Part shown: positions 54,686-62,635 of the stretch, piece by piece | How the letters are laid out: every line of letters begins with the position of its first letter | Position numbering within the stretch: position 1 is the first letter of the stretch | Assembly: GCF_023935105.1 (NCBI RefSeq) | Contig: NZ_CP096040.1 | Span: forward strand, 4,030,001-4,094,000 | DNA: 64,000 nucleotides | Reading direction: 5' to 3' | From: Caulobacter segnis | GTDB lineage: Bacteria > Pseudomonadota > Alphaproteobacteria > Caulobacterales > Caulobacteraceae | Program-made: the position numbers and the translations under genes | Notes under the pieces: generated by a model | The model's database searches: none | Told to the model about the DNA's origin: nothing | The model's input: the letters and a program-made list of their open reading frames with translations, nothing else

Positions 54686-55048
54686 ATGACCGAGCACGCG
54701 AAGGCCCGACACGTGTTGATTATCGAGGATGAAATCCTCGTCGCGTTCGAGGTCGAGGCCCTTCTGGCGGAGATGGGCTTCACCAGTTTCGATATCGCCG
54801 ACAGCGCGGCCGACGCGCTGACCCTGGCCATCGCCAATCCCCCCGACCTGATAACCGCCGACTACCGCATCGTGGGCGGCACCGGCGTCGAGGCCGTCGA
54901 GGCGATCCAGCGCCGCCTGGGCCGGATCCCCGTCGTCTACGTCACCGGCAACGCCGACCAACTTCAGGGTCGCTTCACCCCGATCGTCGACAAGCCGATC
55001 TCGGCCCGCATCCTGGCCGAGGCCTGCGCCCGCGCGGCGACGCCCTGA
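54686..55048 (+). CDS. Single-domain response regulator
   Basis: CheY-like receiver of 120 residues with no output domain. Acidic pocket in HVLIIEDEILVAFEVEALLA, phosphorylated Asp in PDLITADYRIVGGTG (about residue 60), Thr in VVYVTGNAD and Lys in PIVDKPIS. The sequence style (IIEDEILVAFEVE) is that of receivers partnered with HWE/HisKA_2 kinases in Alphaproteobacteria, but the only HWE kinase gene in the window is 18 kb away, so pairing is a guess. Confidence 0.9.
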   Translation: MTEHAKARHVLIIEDEILVAFEVEALLAEMGFTSFDIADSAADALTLAIANPPDLITADYRIVGGTGVEAVEAIQRRLGRIPVVYVTGNADQLQGRFTPIVDKPISARILAEACARAATP

Positions 55049-55098
55049 CGTTGTTCTCCGCCCGGCCCGCCGCTACAAGCCACGGACGGGAGGACGCG

Positions 55099-55713
55099 AT
55101 GCACGAGATCACCACCCTCGAGACCCTGGAGGCGCTGTACCAGCCCCAGCCCGTCGCCGCCTCGACCGTCAAGGTCACCGACCACATCACCCCGCACTAC
55201 GCCGCGCTGATCCAGGCCTCGCCGTTCGTGGCGCTGGCCACCGTGGGTCCGGAGGGCTTGGACTGCAGCCCGCGCGGCGACCTGCCCGGCTTCGTCCGCA
55301 TCGCCGATCCCCGCACGCTGATGCTGCCCGACCGGCGCGGCAACAACCGCATCGATTCCCTGCGCAACATCGTCCGCGATCCACGCGTGGCCCTGCTGTT
55401 CCTGATCCCCGGCTCCGGCACCACGTTCCGGGTCAACGGCCGCGCGGTGCTGAGCGCCGATCCCGCGCTGCTGGCCAGCTTCGCCGTCGACGACAAGCCG
55501 CCGCGCACGGTGACGGTCGTGACCGTCGAGGAAGCCTATTTCCAGTGCGCCCGCGCCATCGTCCGCTCGGGGCTCTGGAAACCCGAGAGCCACGTCGATC
55601 CCAAGGCCCTGCCGACGCCCGGCGCCATGCTGGCGGCGGTCACGGCCGGCGCGGTCGGTGGCGAGGCCTACGACACGGCATGGCCCGAGCGCGCGGCGAA
55701 AACGATGTGGTGA
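55099..55713 (+). CDS. Pyridoxamine 5'-phosphate oxidase-family FMN flavoprotein
   Basis: Split-barrel flavoprotein of 204 residues, of the type annotated as MSMEG_1061-family PPOX protein. GGGAGG lies before ATG 55099. Typical stretches are YAALIQASPFVALATVGPEG, CSPRGDLPGFVRIADPRTLM, LPDRRGNNRIDSLRNIVRDP and VALLFLIPGSGTTFRVNGRA. Such proteins bind FMN or F420 and reduce unknown substrates; it is not a true PdxH. It lies 50 bases after the response regulator gene, possibly in one transcript. Confidence 0.87.
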   Translation: MHEITTLETLEALYQPQPVAASTVKVTDHITPHYAALIQASPFVALATVGPEGLDCSPRGDLPGFVRIADPRTLMLPDRRGNNRIDSLRNIVRDPRVALLFLIPGSGTTFRVNGRAVLSADPALLASFAVDDKPPRTVTVVTVEEAYFQCARAIVRSGLWKPESHVDPKALPTPGAMLAAVTAGAVGGEAYDTAWPERAAKTMW

Positions 55714-55719
55714 GCGCGG

Positions 55720-57255
55720 TCAGCTCTCCTCGATCTGCCGCTCGTCCTCGCGGCTGATCGAGACCTCCTCGAAGTCCAGCTCCTCCTGCAGGATCAGGAA
55801 GGCGTCGGCGCCCACGCCGCCCGAGACGCGTAACTCTTCCAGCCTCAGGCGTTGGCGGCGAATAGCCTTGAGGCCGATGGCCCGCCGCGCTTCCAGGGGT
55901 CCGGTCGCGGGCGGGACGCCGGTCGGAACCGCGGCGAAGCGATAGCGCCAGTGGTCGACGGCCTCGCCCGCCTTGCCGTCCAGCGCCGCCAGGGCCGCGC
56001 CCGCCAGGTCGGCCCGCAGACGCACCAGTTCGTCGCCCAGTGCGTCCTCACGATCCAGGCCCAGAAGGCGGACCAACGGCGCCAGGGTCAGCCCCTGCAC
56101 CACCAGGGTCGCCAGCACGACCGCGAAGGCGGTCAACACCACCAGGTCGCGCTGCGGGAAGTTCCCCGGCAGGGCGAAGGCGGTGGCCAGGGTGACCAGG
56201 CCTCGCATGCCGCACCAGCCGACCAGCACTCCGTTGCGCAGGCTGATCGCCGGATAGCCGCCGCGCAGGCTGGCGAACCGCCGGGCCAAGATCAGATAGA
56301 GCTGCACCCAAACCATGCGCACGATGATCAGGCAGACCACCACGACAGCGGCGAAGCCCATAGCCTGCATCAGTCGTTCGCGGTCCATGCCGGCGACGAT
56401 GGTCCGCGCCTGCAGCCCCATCAGCAGGAAGGCCACGACGTTCAGAAGGAACACCGCCGAGGTCCAGACCGCGAAGCTGTGGATCCGCACCCGCGGCGGG
56501 GTACGCAGGGCCGCCGTGCGGGCGAAGGTCATGGCGAAGGCCACCAAGCACAGCACCGGCGACACGCCCAGCCGCTCGGCGATCATCCACGAGCCGAAGG
56601 CGGTGACGAACTCGAACACGTTGCCGCCCAGCGTGCCGCTGACCATCGGGCTGATGGCGCGCAGCACATAGGCGATGACGATCCCCAGAATGATCCCGCC
56701 CGGCGCCGCCAGGCCCAGCTTGATCGCCAGTCCTTGGTCGATCTGGCCCTGGGCCTGGAAGGCCAGGGCGGCCGAGAACAACAGCAGGGCAGAGGCGTCG
56801 TTCAGCAGGCTCTCGCCCTTCAGCACCGCGATCGAGCCACGCGGCATGCGCACGCTGCTGAGCACGGCCGTGGCGGCGGCGGCGTCCGGTGGGGCGACGA
56901 TGGCCCCCAGCGCCAGGGCCGCGGCGATCGGCAGGCCGGCCATGGCCACGCCCAGCCAGGCGACCGCGCCGGCGCTCAGCAGCACCGCCACGACCACCAG
57001 GGCGAACAGCGGCCGCCACAGCCGACGAACATCGCTGACCGGAAAGTCGAAGGCCGCGTCGACCAGGGCCGGGGCCAGGAACAGGGCCAGGGCGGTGTGG
57101 GGTTCGATCGAGATCGCGGGCGCGCCGGGGACCAGCGCCAGACAGACGCCGGCCGCCGCCAGCATCGTCGGGTACGGCGCCTTGATGCGGCGCGACACCT
57201 GCAGCAGCAGCACCGCGGCCGCCACCAGGACGAGAAGGCTCTCGAAGAAGCTCAC
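55720..57255 (-). CDS. Na+/H+ antiporter, CPA1 family
   Basis: Inner-membrane cation/proton exchanger of 511 residues with about 12 hydrophobic helices and a cytoplasmic tail of about 110 residues. The ion-binding motif is ALGAIVAPPDAAAATAVLSS with the conserved Asp; LKGESLLNDASALLLFSAAL and GMRGLVTLATAFALPG are further family signatures. The GTG start at 57255 has GGGAGG four to five bases upstream and avoids a polar extension before the first helix. Confidence 0.92.
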   Translation of the reverse strand: MSFFESLLVLVAAAVLLLQVSRRIKAPYPTMLAAAGVCLALVPGAPAISIEPHTALALFLAPALVDAAFDFPVSDVRRLWRPLFALVVVAVLLSAGAVAWLGVAMAGLPIAAALALGAIVAPPDAAAATAVLSSVRMPRGSIAVLKGESLLNDASALLLFSAALAFQAQGQIDQGLAIKLGLAAPGGIILGIVIAYVLRAISPMVSGTLGGNVFEFVTAFGSWMIAERLGVSPVLCLVAFAMTFARTAALRTPPRVRIHSFAVWTSAVFLLNVVAFLLMGLQARTIVAGMDRERLMQAMGFAAVVVVCLIIVRMVWVQLYLILARRFASLRGGYPAISLRNGVLVGWCGMRGLVTLATAFALPGNFPQRDLVVLTAFAVVLATLVVQGLTLAPLVRLLGLDREDALGDELVRLRADLAGAALAALDGKAGEAVDHWRYRFAAVPTGVPPATGPLEARRAIGLKAIRRQRLRLEELRVSGGVGADAFLILQEELDFEEVSISREDERQIEES

Positions 57256-57326
57256 AGGTCCTCCCTGGCGATGCGCGACCTTAGGATGCAACGCCTTAGA
57301 TGACAGAGTTCTCCGACGTCGGAAAC

Positions 57327-57358
57327 AAAAGCGGCCCCGGGGTCGCCCCCGAGGCCGC
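57327..57358 (-). terminator. Terminator of dksA
   Basis: On the minus strand GCGGCCTCGGGG pairs with CCCCGGGGCCGC (one mismatch), followed by TTTTG. It lies 35 bases after the dksA stop. Confidence 0.8.
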
Positions 57359-57392
57359 TCGAAAACACATCAGTCCCCCTGCGGAGCTTCGC

Positions 57393-57821
57393 TTAGTCGT
57401 CGCGGTGGACGCGTTCGCGGCGCTCGTGCCGTTCCTGGGCCTCGACACTCATGGTCGCCGTAGGGCGAGCATCCAGTCGAGCCAGGCCGATCGGCTCGCC
57501 CGTCTCCTCGCAATAGCCGTAGGAGCCGTCCTCGACTCGGCGCAGGGCCTGGTCGATCTTGGAAATCAGCTTTCGTTGGCGGTCACGAGTGCGGAGCTCA
57601 AGAGCCCGGTCGGTCTCCGAGGACGCGCGATCGGCGAGATCGGCGTGGTTCTCGGTTTCTTTCTGGAGATGGGAAACCGTCTCGCGAGATTCGCGAAGGA
57701 TCTCTTCTTTCCAGGCCAGCAGCTTTTGCTTGAAGTACTCAAGCTGCCGTTCGTTCATAAAAGGCTCGTCCTCGGAAGGACGATAATCGGATTTCTCTAC
57801 TAGAACAGTGGCCGTTTGCAT
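57393..57821 (-). CDS. dksA: RNA polymerase-binding transcription factor DksA
   Basis: Secondary-channel regulator working with ppGpp on RNA polymerase. 142 residues from ATG 57821, with GTGAGG five bases upstream. The long coiled coil (KLLAWKEEILRESRETVSHL onward) carries the tip region ENHADLADRASSETDRALEL with the expected acidic residues. In the C-terminal globule only one cysteine remains (SYGYCEETGEPIGLARLDAR); the other zinc ligands are replaced, as in many alphaproteobacterial DksA proteins. It has its own terminator. Confidence 0.94.
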   Translation of the reverse strand: MQTATVLVEKSDYRPSEDEPFMNERQLEYFKQKLLAWKEEILRESRETVSHLQKETENHADLADRASSETDRALELRTRDRQRKLISKIDQALRRVEDGSYGYCEETGEPIGLARLDARPTATMSVEAQERHERRERVHRDD

Positions 57822-58048
57822 CAACGCCTCACGCCCCAATGAACTCAGCCCTTAAGGGCCGGGTGCTTATACCAAAAGGTGAGCCGCGTTCAATGAACCT
57901 CGCGTGAGGGGCGCGTTCATGTCGCGCTCCCGGTCCGCGAGGGCCACTTCCACGGCGTGGACAGGTGTAAAACGCACGAGTGGGCCAAGCGTGGCAGGAC
58001 GAAACGATGTTCTTGTCGCCAGTCCCTTGGTCGCCCGCCCAGGCCATG

Positions 58049-58483
58049 TCAGCCGCCCCGCGCCTGCAGCTTGGCCAGCTCGACGGCGGCCCGTGTCTCG
58101 ATCTCGTTGAGAACCCCTTCCAGCTTGGGGTCGTCGGTGTTCTCGCGCTGCTCGCGAATGGCGCGCGTCAGGCGGTCCAGCGTGGCGTGCGAGATGTCGC
58201 CGTCGATCAGCGCGATCCGAACTTCGCCCAGGATGTCCAGGATGTGGTCCGCGCGACGGACGGCGCGCTTGCGGCGCTCCAGGGGGCTGCCGACGGCGCC
58301 TGTCTCCTGCAACGCCAGCAAGGCGTCGACCGAGCCGACGCCGGTCAGGCCGCCAACCGAAGCCGTGCTCGCCGCGCCGCTGGCGGTGTTCACCGACGGC
58401 AGGCTGAAGCTCGACGAACCGCCGGTCGGCCTGGCCCGCGACGCGCCAGTCGCCCCCACGCCCCCCGTGCTGGAAACCTTCAT
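58049..58483 (-). CDS. fliX: Flagellar assembly regulator FliX
   Basis: Caulobacter-type class II flagellar protein of 144 residues that links basal-body assembly to the activity of FlbD. The N-terminal 60 residues are Ser/Gly/Ala/Thr-rich (MKVSSTGGVGATGASRARPT). The conserved part is GSVDALLALQETGAVG and SPLERRKRAVRRADHILDIL, ending in VLNEIETRAAVELAKLQ. Its place opposite flgI is the same as in C. crescentus. A CtrA-type box lies about 70 bases upstream. Confidence 0.93.
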   Translation of the reverse strand: MKVSSTGGVGATGASRARPTGGSSSFSLPSVNTASGAASTASVGGLTGVGSVDALLALQETGAVGSPLERRKRAVRRADHILDILGEVRIALIDGDISHATLDRLTRAIREQRENTDDPKLEGVLNEIETRAAVELAKLQARGG

Positions 58484-58553
58484 CCGACAGCTCCAAAAAG
58501 CTTAAGCGTGCGAGTCACTTATCCCACGACCTGATCATAATCGGAACGCGCGC

Positions 58554-58568
58554 TTGAAGTATGGTTAA
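58554..58568 (-). promoter_or_regulatory. CtrA-type box upstream of fliX
   Basis: On the minus strand TTAA-CCATACT-TCAA matches TTAA-N7-TTAA with one mismatch, 71-85 bases before the fliX start. Class II flagellar genes such as fliX are known CtrA targets. Confidence 0.5.
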
Positions 58569-58658
58569 TGCCGGGCAGATTCTGCCGCGAGGCGCCGGAC
58601 GGACCACCGCCGAAATCAGAATCCCTTGAGTCACAAGGCCCTAGGCTGGGCCGGAAAA

Positions 58659-58675
58659 CTGGCCCGCTTCTGGCA
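58659..58675 (+). promoter_or_regulatory. Sigma-54 promoter of the flgI operon
   Basis: CTGGCCCGCTTCTGGCA fits the -24/-12 consensus YTGGCACGNNNNTTGCW, with GG at 58661-58662 and GC at 58673-58674, ten bases apart as required. It lies about 40 bases before the flgI start. Basal-body genes of this class are sigma-54 and FlbD dependent in Caulobacter. Confidence 0.72.
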
Positions 58676-58714
58676 TGGGGCGGACCGGGGACGTCTCCCC
58701 GCCACGGGACTGCC

Positions 58715-59827
58715 ATGCCGCGTTCATTCTTTCGCACCGTTCTGACCGCCCTCGCCGCTGCTTCGGCCCTCATCGCCGCGCCGGCGTTCGCCAAGTCGCG
58801 GATCAAGGACATCGTCGCCTTCGAGGGCGTTCGCGAGAACCAGCTGATCGGCTACGGCGTCGTCGTCGGCCTGAACGGCACGGGCGACAGCCTGCGCAAC
58901 GCCCCGATGACCAAGCAGAGCCTGGAGGCGATGCTGGAACGCCAGGGCGTCAATGTGCGCGACGCCAACCTCAACACCAAGAACACCGCCACGGTCATGG
59001 TCACGGCCAACCTGCCGCCGTTCTCGGCCGCCGGCTCGAAGCTGGACGTGACCGTCTCGGCGCTGGGCGACGCCAAGAGTCTGCTGGGCGGTACCCTGCT
59101 GGTCACCAGCCTGCAAGGCGCGGACGGCCAGACCTACGCCGTCGCCCAGGGCACCGTGCAGACCGGTTCGGTCTCGGCCGGCGGCGCCTCGGGCAGCTCG
59201 GTGACCAAGGGCGTGCCGACCGCCGGCCGCATCTCGTCGGGCGGCATCATCGAGCGCGAGACCGGCTTCCAGATGGTCAGCATGGACATCCTGCGCATGA
59301 CCCTGCGCAATCCGGACTTCACGACCTCGCGCCGCATCGCCGACGCCATCAACGCCAAATTCCCCAACTGCGCCCAGGCCCAGAACCCGACCATCGTCGC
59401 CGTGCGCGCGCCAGCCGGCATGGACATGATCAGCTTCGTCACCAACATCGAGAACCTGGAAGTCGAGCCCGACAGCCCGGCCAAGGTGGTGATCGACGAG
59501 GTGGCCGGCGTCATCGTCATGGGCGACGACGTCCGCATCAGCCAGGTGGCGATCGCCCAGGGCAACCTGACCATCACTGTCCAGGAAACCCCCGCCGTCA
59601 GCCAGCCCGGCCCCTTCAGCCAGGGCCAAACCGCCGTCGTTCCGCAGTCGACCGTCAATATCGACGAGGAGAAGGGCAAGAAGCTGATCACCCTGGGCGG
59701 CTCGCCCTCGCTGAAGAGCCTGGTCGGCGGCCTGAACGCCCTGGGCGTCACGCCTCGCGACATGATCTCGATCCTGCAGGCCGTGAAGGCCTCGGGCGCC
59801 CTGCAAGCCGACATCGAGGTGATGTGA
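58715..59827 (+). CDS. flgI: Flagellar P-ring protein FlgI
   Basis: Periplasmic protein forming the P ring around the flagellar rod. 370 residues from ATG 58715, which gives a signal peptide ([20 protein letters not shown], then AAPAFA). Family stretches: [60 protein letters not shown] and [19 protein letters not shown] [20 protein letters not shown] at the end. Its stop overlaps the next start by one base. Confidence 0.98.
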   Translation: MPRSFFRTVLTALAAASALIAAPAFAKSRIKDIVAFEGVRENQLIGYGVVVGLNGTGDSLRNAPMTKQSLEAMLERQGVNVRDANLNTKNTATVMVTANLPPFSAAGSKLDVTVSALGDAKSLLGGTLLVTSLQGADGQTYAVAQGTVQTGSVSAGGASGSSVTKGVPTAGRISSGGIIERETGFQMVSMDILRMTLRNPDFTTSRRIADAINAKFPNCAQAQNPTIVAVRAPAGMDMISFVTNIENLEVEPDSPAKVVIDEVAGVIVMGDDVRISQVAIAQGNLTITVQETPAVSQPGPFSQGQTAVVPQSTVNIDEEKGKKLITLGGSPSLKSLVGGLNALGVTPRDMISILQAVKASGALQADIEVM

Positions 59828-60207
59828 TGAGCGCCCTGTCCACGATCTCCACCTTCGTTCCGCAGGTCGGCGCCGCCACGGCCGCGATCAAGACGGCGGC
59901 CAAGGCGGTGAAGAGCGCCGCGGCTTCGGTCGAAGACACCGCCCACGACGCGGTCCAAGACGCGACGAAGCGCGCCAAGATCGCCGAAACGGCCAAGACG
60001 TTCGAGAGCTCGTTCCTGTCGGTGATGATGCAGCAGATGTTCGAGGGCGTGAAAACCTCCGAACCGTTCGGCGGCGGCAACGGCGAGGAGATGTTCAAGT
60101 CGATGCTGACGGACGCGATGTCCAAGCAGGTGACCAAGGCCGGCGGCATCGGCCTGGCGCCGACCATCCAGCGCGAAATGCTGAAGATGCAAGGTCTGAA
60201 GGAGTAA
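59827..60207 (+). CDS. FlgJ-like rod-binding protein (no muramidase domain)
   Basis: 126-residue protein matching only the N-terminal rod-binding half of Flg[41 protein letters not shown] and [16 protein letters not shown]. The first 50 residues are an Ala/Lys-rich helix ([20 protein letters not shown]). It probably acts as a rod-cap or rod-assembly scaffold, leaving wall cutting to a separate enzyme. It is translationally coupled to flgI (TGATG). Confidence 0.85.
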   Translation: MSALSTISTFVPQVGAATAAIKTAAKAVKSAAASVEDTAHDAVQDATKRAKIAETAKTFESSFLSVMMQQMFEGVKTSEPFGGGNGEEMFKSMLTDAMSKQVTKAGGIGLAPTIQREMLKMQGLKE

Positions 60208-60213
60208 CACGCC

Positions 60214-60663
60214 ATGGCCATCGCCGCCGTCGACGCCGACGATCGCGTCCACCAGCTGACCCTGCTGACCGAGCGCCTGACCGACCTGATCGCCAAGGAA
60301 GCCCTGGCCTTCGAGACCCACCGCCCGCACGAGGCGGCGCAGTACGTCGAGGAGACGGCCAAGCTGGCCAATGTCTACCGGCACGAGTCCATGCGGGTGC
60401 GCGCCAATGTCGCCCTGGTCGAAGCGGCCCGGCCGGAACTACGCCAGCGCCTGCTGCGCGCCACCGAGGCCTTCGACGCCGTCCTGGCCCGTCAGGCGCG
60501 CGCCGTCAGCGCCGCCAAGACCGTGACCGAGGGCCTGGTCCACGCGGTCGCCCAGGAGATCGCCAGCCAGCGCGCCGCCCCGGCCACGACCTATGGCGCC
60601 GGCGGCATGGTCAACGACCGCCCCTCGATGGGCGCGGCGATCACCCTGAACCGCAAGGCCTAG
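60214..60663 (+). CDS. flbY: Flagellar protein FlbY-like
   Basis: Helical protein of 149 residues, third in the flgI operon, six bases after the FlgJ-like gene and preceded by AGGAG. It begins MAIAAVDADDRVHQLTLLTE and is mostly one long helix with FlgN-like character (LRQRLLRATEAFDAVLARQA), ending RPSMGAAITLNRKA. In C. crescentus the corresponding place is held by flbY, whose loss affects the flagellum; a chaperone-like role is a guess. Its stop shares CTAG with the facing methyltransferase gene. Confidence 0.7.
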   Translation: MAIAAVDADDRVHQLTLLTERLTDLIAKEALAFETHRPHEAAQYVEETAKLANVYRHESMRVRANVALVEAARPELRQRLLRATEAFDAVLARQARAVSAAKTVTEGLVHAVAQEIASQRAAPATTYGAGGMVNDRPSMGAAITLNRKA

Positions 60664-61292
60664 CCTTCCAGTTCGAAAACCGCCGCCGCCCGGGTTGCGC
60701 CGTTCGGATCGCCGAAGTCGGCGACCGGATACTCGGCCACGACCCGCAGCCGATCCGCCGGCAGCGGCGCGCGCCAGGGGTCGCCGATCAGCACCGCGAT
60801 TCCGGCGGCCAGACAGCGGCGCAGGAAGAGCTCGACCCGCGCGGCAAGGGCTGGGTCGTAAAAGAGATCGCCGACCAGCATCAGCTCGGCGTCCGGCGGA
60901 TCACCATCGAGCAGGTCGGTCTGCGCCACCTCCATTGTCACGCCGTTGGCGGCGGCGTTCAGGCGCGCGGCGGCGACCGCGTAAGAGTCGACGTCGACCG
61001 CCCTCACCTCACCCGCCCCGGCCAGGGCGGCGGCGATGGCCACCAGGCCCGAGCCCGCGCCGAGATCCAGCACGCGCTTGCCGGCGACGACGTCCGGACG
61101 GTCCAGGACATACCGCGCCAGGGCCAGACCCCCACCCCAGGGCCGCGCCCAATAGGGCGAGCCGAAGTCCGGATCCGCCTCGGCCAGCCGCATCAGTCCG
61201 CTGCGCGGTCCCGCGCGATGCAGGCGGACTTCGGGAACGCCCGGGACGGGTTCCAGCGTCAGGCGCGCCTGGATGAAGGCTTCAAGGGTCAC
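60660..61292 (-). CDS. Class I methyltransferase, METTL20/ETF-beta lysine methyltransferase-like
   Basis: SAM-dependent methyltransferase of 210 residues. Motif I is RVLDLGAGSGLVAIAAALAG; the acidic end of strand 2 is VRAVDVDSYAVAAARLNAAA. The post-I segment GDLFYDPALAARVELFL and the N-terminal PYWARPWGGGLALARYVL resemble the group containing human METTL20 and its bacterial homologue, which methylate lysines of electron-transfer flavoprotein beta. The target here is inferred by resemblance only. Confidence 0.78.
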   Translation of the reverse strand: MTLEAFIQARLTLEPVPGVPEVRLHRAGPRSGLMRLAEADPDFGSPYWARPWGGGLALARYVLDRPDVVAGKRVLDLGAGSGLVAIAAALAGAGEVRAVDVDSYAVAAARLNAAANGVTMEVAQTDLLDGDPPDAELMLVGDLFYDPALAARVELFLRRCLAAGIAVLIGDPWRAPLPADRLRVVAEYPVADFGDPNGATRAAAVFELEG

Positions 61293-61308
61293 CGGCGGAC
61301 TTAAGCGC

Positions 61309-62601
61309 CTAGTGCGCCTCGTCGATCAACCGCTTCTTGCGCCGATGCAGGCTGGCGGCAACGGCGATCAGAACCAGCGGCACCAGGCCCGACATCAGAT
61401 GCTCGGCCACGCCGTGCAGCCAGGGCTTGAGCAGATAACCCAGCAGGCCCAGCACGTAGTAACCCACCGCGAAGATCGATAGCCCCTCGACCAGTCCCTG
61501 CAGCTTGGTCTGCAGTTGCAGGCTGGCGTCCATGCCGCGAAGGGTCTCCTGGTTCTGGCGGTCCTGGGCCAGGCCCAGCGTGGTGCGCAGCAGGTCGCCG
61601 CTGCGGGCGATGCGCAGGGAAAGGTCGTCAAGGCGGCGGTCGGAGGCCTGGCGGGTGCGCATGGCCGGCAGGAGGCGCCGGGCGATGAACTCGCTCATCG
61701 TTGAATGGCCGGGGATCCGCCGCTCGCGCAGGGCTTCCAGCCGATCCAGGGTCAGGCGGTGATAGGACTCGGTCGCCCCGCGGCGGAAGCGGCTGCTGGC
61801 CGCGCGCAACTCGACCTCGGCCGACAAAGCTAGCAGGCGATCCAGCACCGCCTGGCTGTCCTCGCCGGCAGCCAGACCGCTGGTGATCGCCGCCAGCCGC
61901 GCCTCGGCTCCGTCCAGCCAGGCCAGCATTTCGCGCGCCGGTGGGAAGCCGATCAGCGCCAGCTTCCGATAGTTGCCGATCTCCAGCAGCGTCTGAACCA
62001 GGCGTGAAACCTCGTCATTGGCCAGGGAGAGGTTGTGGACGTGAATGCGCCCCGCGCCGCCCTCGCGCAGGCGGAAGTCGGTCCAGATCCGCGCCGCGCC
62101 GTCGAAGGCCTCGCACGAGACGCAGCGCTGCAGGTCGATATGCCGACCCAGGTCCGCGTCGGTCGGGGCCGCGGCGCCCGGCGCCGAGACCGAGATCTCG
62201 ACGCCCCGGAACACCTGGCCCGGCGCGCCGTCCAGCCAGAAGAAGCTTGCCTCCGGCTGGGGCTGGAAGCCGAGCTCGCGTCCCAGCGGTCCGTAGGCGA
62301 ACCAGGTCCAGGTCGAGAACTCCTGGTGACGCTCCCACAGCCAGCCACCGTCCTCGTCCGCGACGACGACGCGGCCCAACGCGGGATCCTGCCCCGGCGC
62401 GAACAGAGCGACGAAGGCAGCCTCCGACGTCCGCGCGTCCGGCTCGACCAGGAACACCCACTGGCGCAGGCGGAGCGGGACCCGGTCCAGCGGCAGCGCC
62501 CGCAGGTGCATCAGTTCGCTCAACGTCACTCGAAGCGGGTGGTCCCGGCCGCCGTCCATCTCGTCTTGCCTGCGTTCCTGAGCCCTGCGATGCCGGGTCA
62601 T
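61309..62601 (-). CDS. DUF3422 family protein
   Basis: Protein of about 430 residues of the DUF3422 family, function unknown. Conserved parts are HHEFSTWTWF-like RHQEFSTWTWFAYGPLG, DLQRCVSCEAFDGAARIWT and RIHVHNLSLANDEVSRLVQT. The C-terminus has two transmembrane helices (LSIFAVGYYVLGLLGYLL; LMSGLVPLVLIAVAASLH) and a basic tail RRKKRLIDEAH, so it is a C-terminally anchored membrane protein facing the cytoplasm. ATG 62559 (MDGGRDHPLRVTLSEL) is closer to the family start than 62601. Confidence 0.82.
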   Translation of the reverse strand: MTRHRRAQERRQDEMDGGRDHPLRVTLSELMHLRALPLDRVPLRLRQWVFLVEPDARTSEAAFVALFAPGQDPALGRVVVADEDGGWLWERHQEFSTWTWFAYGPLGRELGFQPQPEASFFWLDGAPGQVFRGVEISVSAPGAAAPTDADLGRHIDLQRCVSCEAFDGAARIWTDFRLREGGAGRIHVHNLSLANDEVSRLVQTLLEIGNYRKLALIGFPPAREMLAWLDGAEARLAAITSGLAAGEDSQAVLDRLLALSAEVELRAASSRFRRGATESYHRLTLDRLEALRERRIPGHSTMSEFIARRLLPAMRTRQASDRRLDDLSLRIARSGDLLRTTLGLAQDRQNQETLRGMDASLQLQTKLQGLVEGLSIFAVGYYVLGLLGYLLKPWLHGVAEHLMSGLVPLVLIAVAASLHRRKKRLIDEAH

Positions 62602-62635
62602 CGGGTCGCGCCCAAATGTTACCGGTCACATAGAC

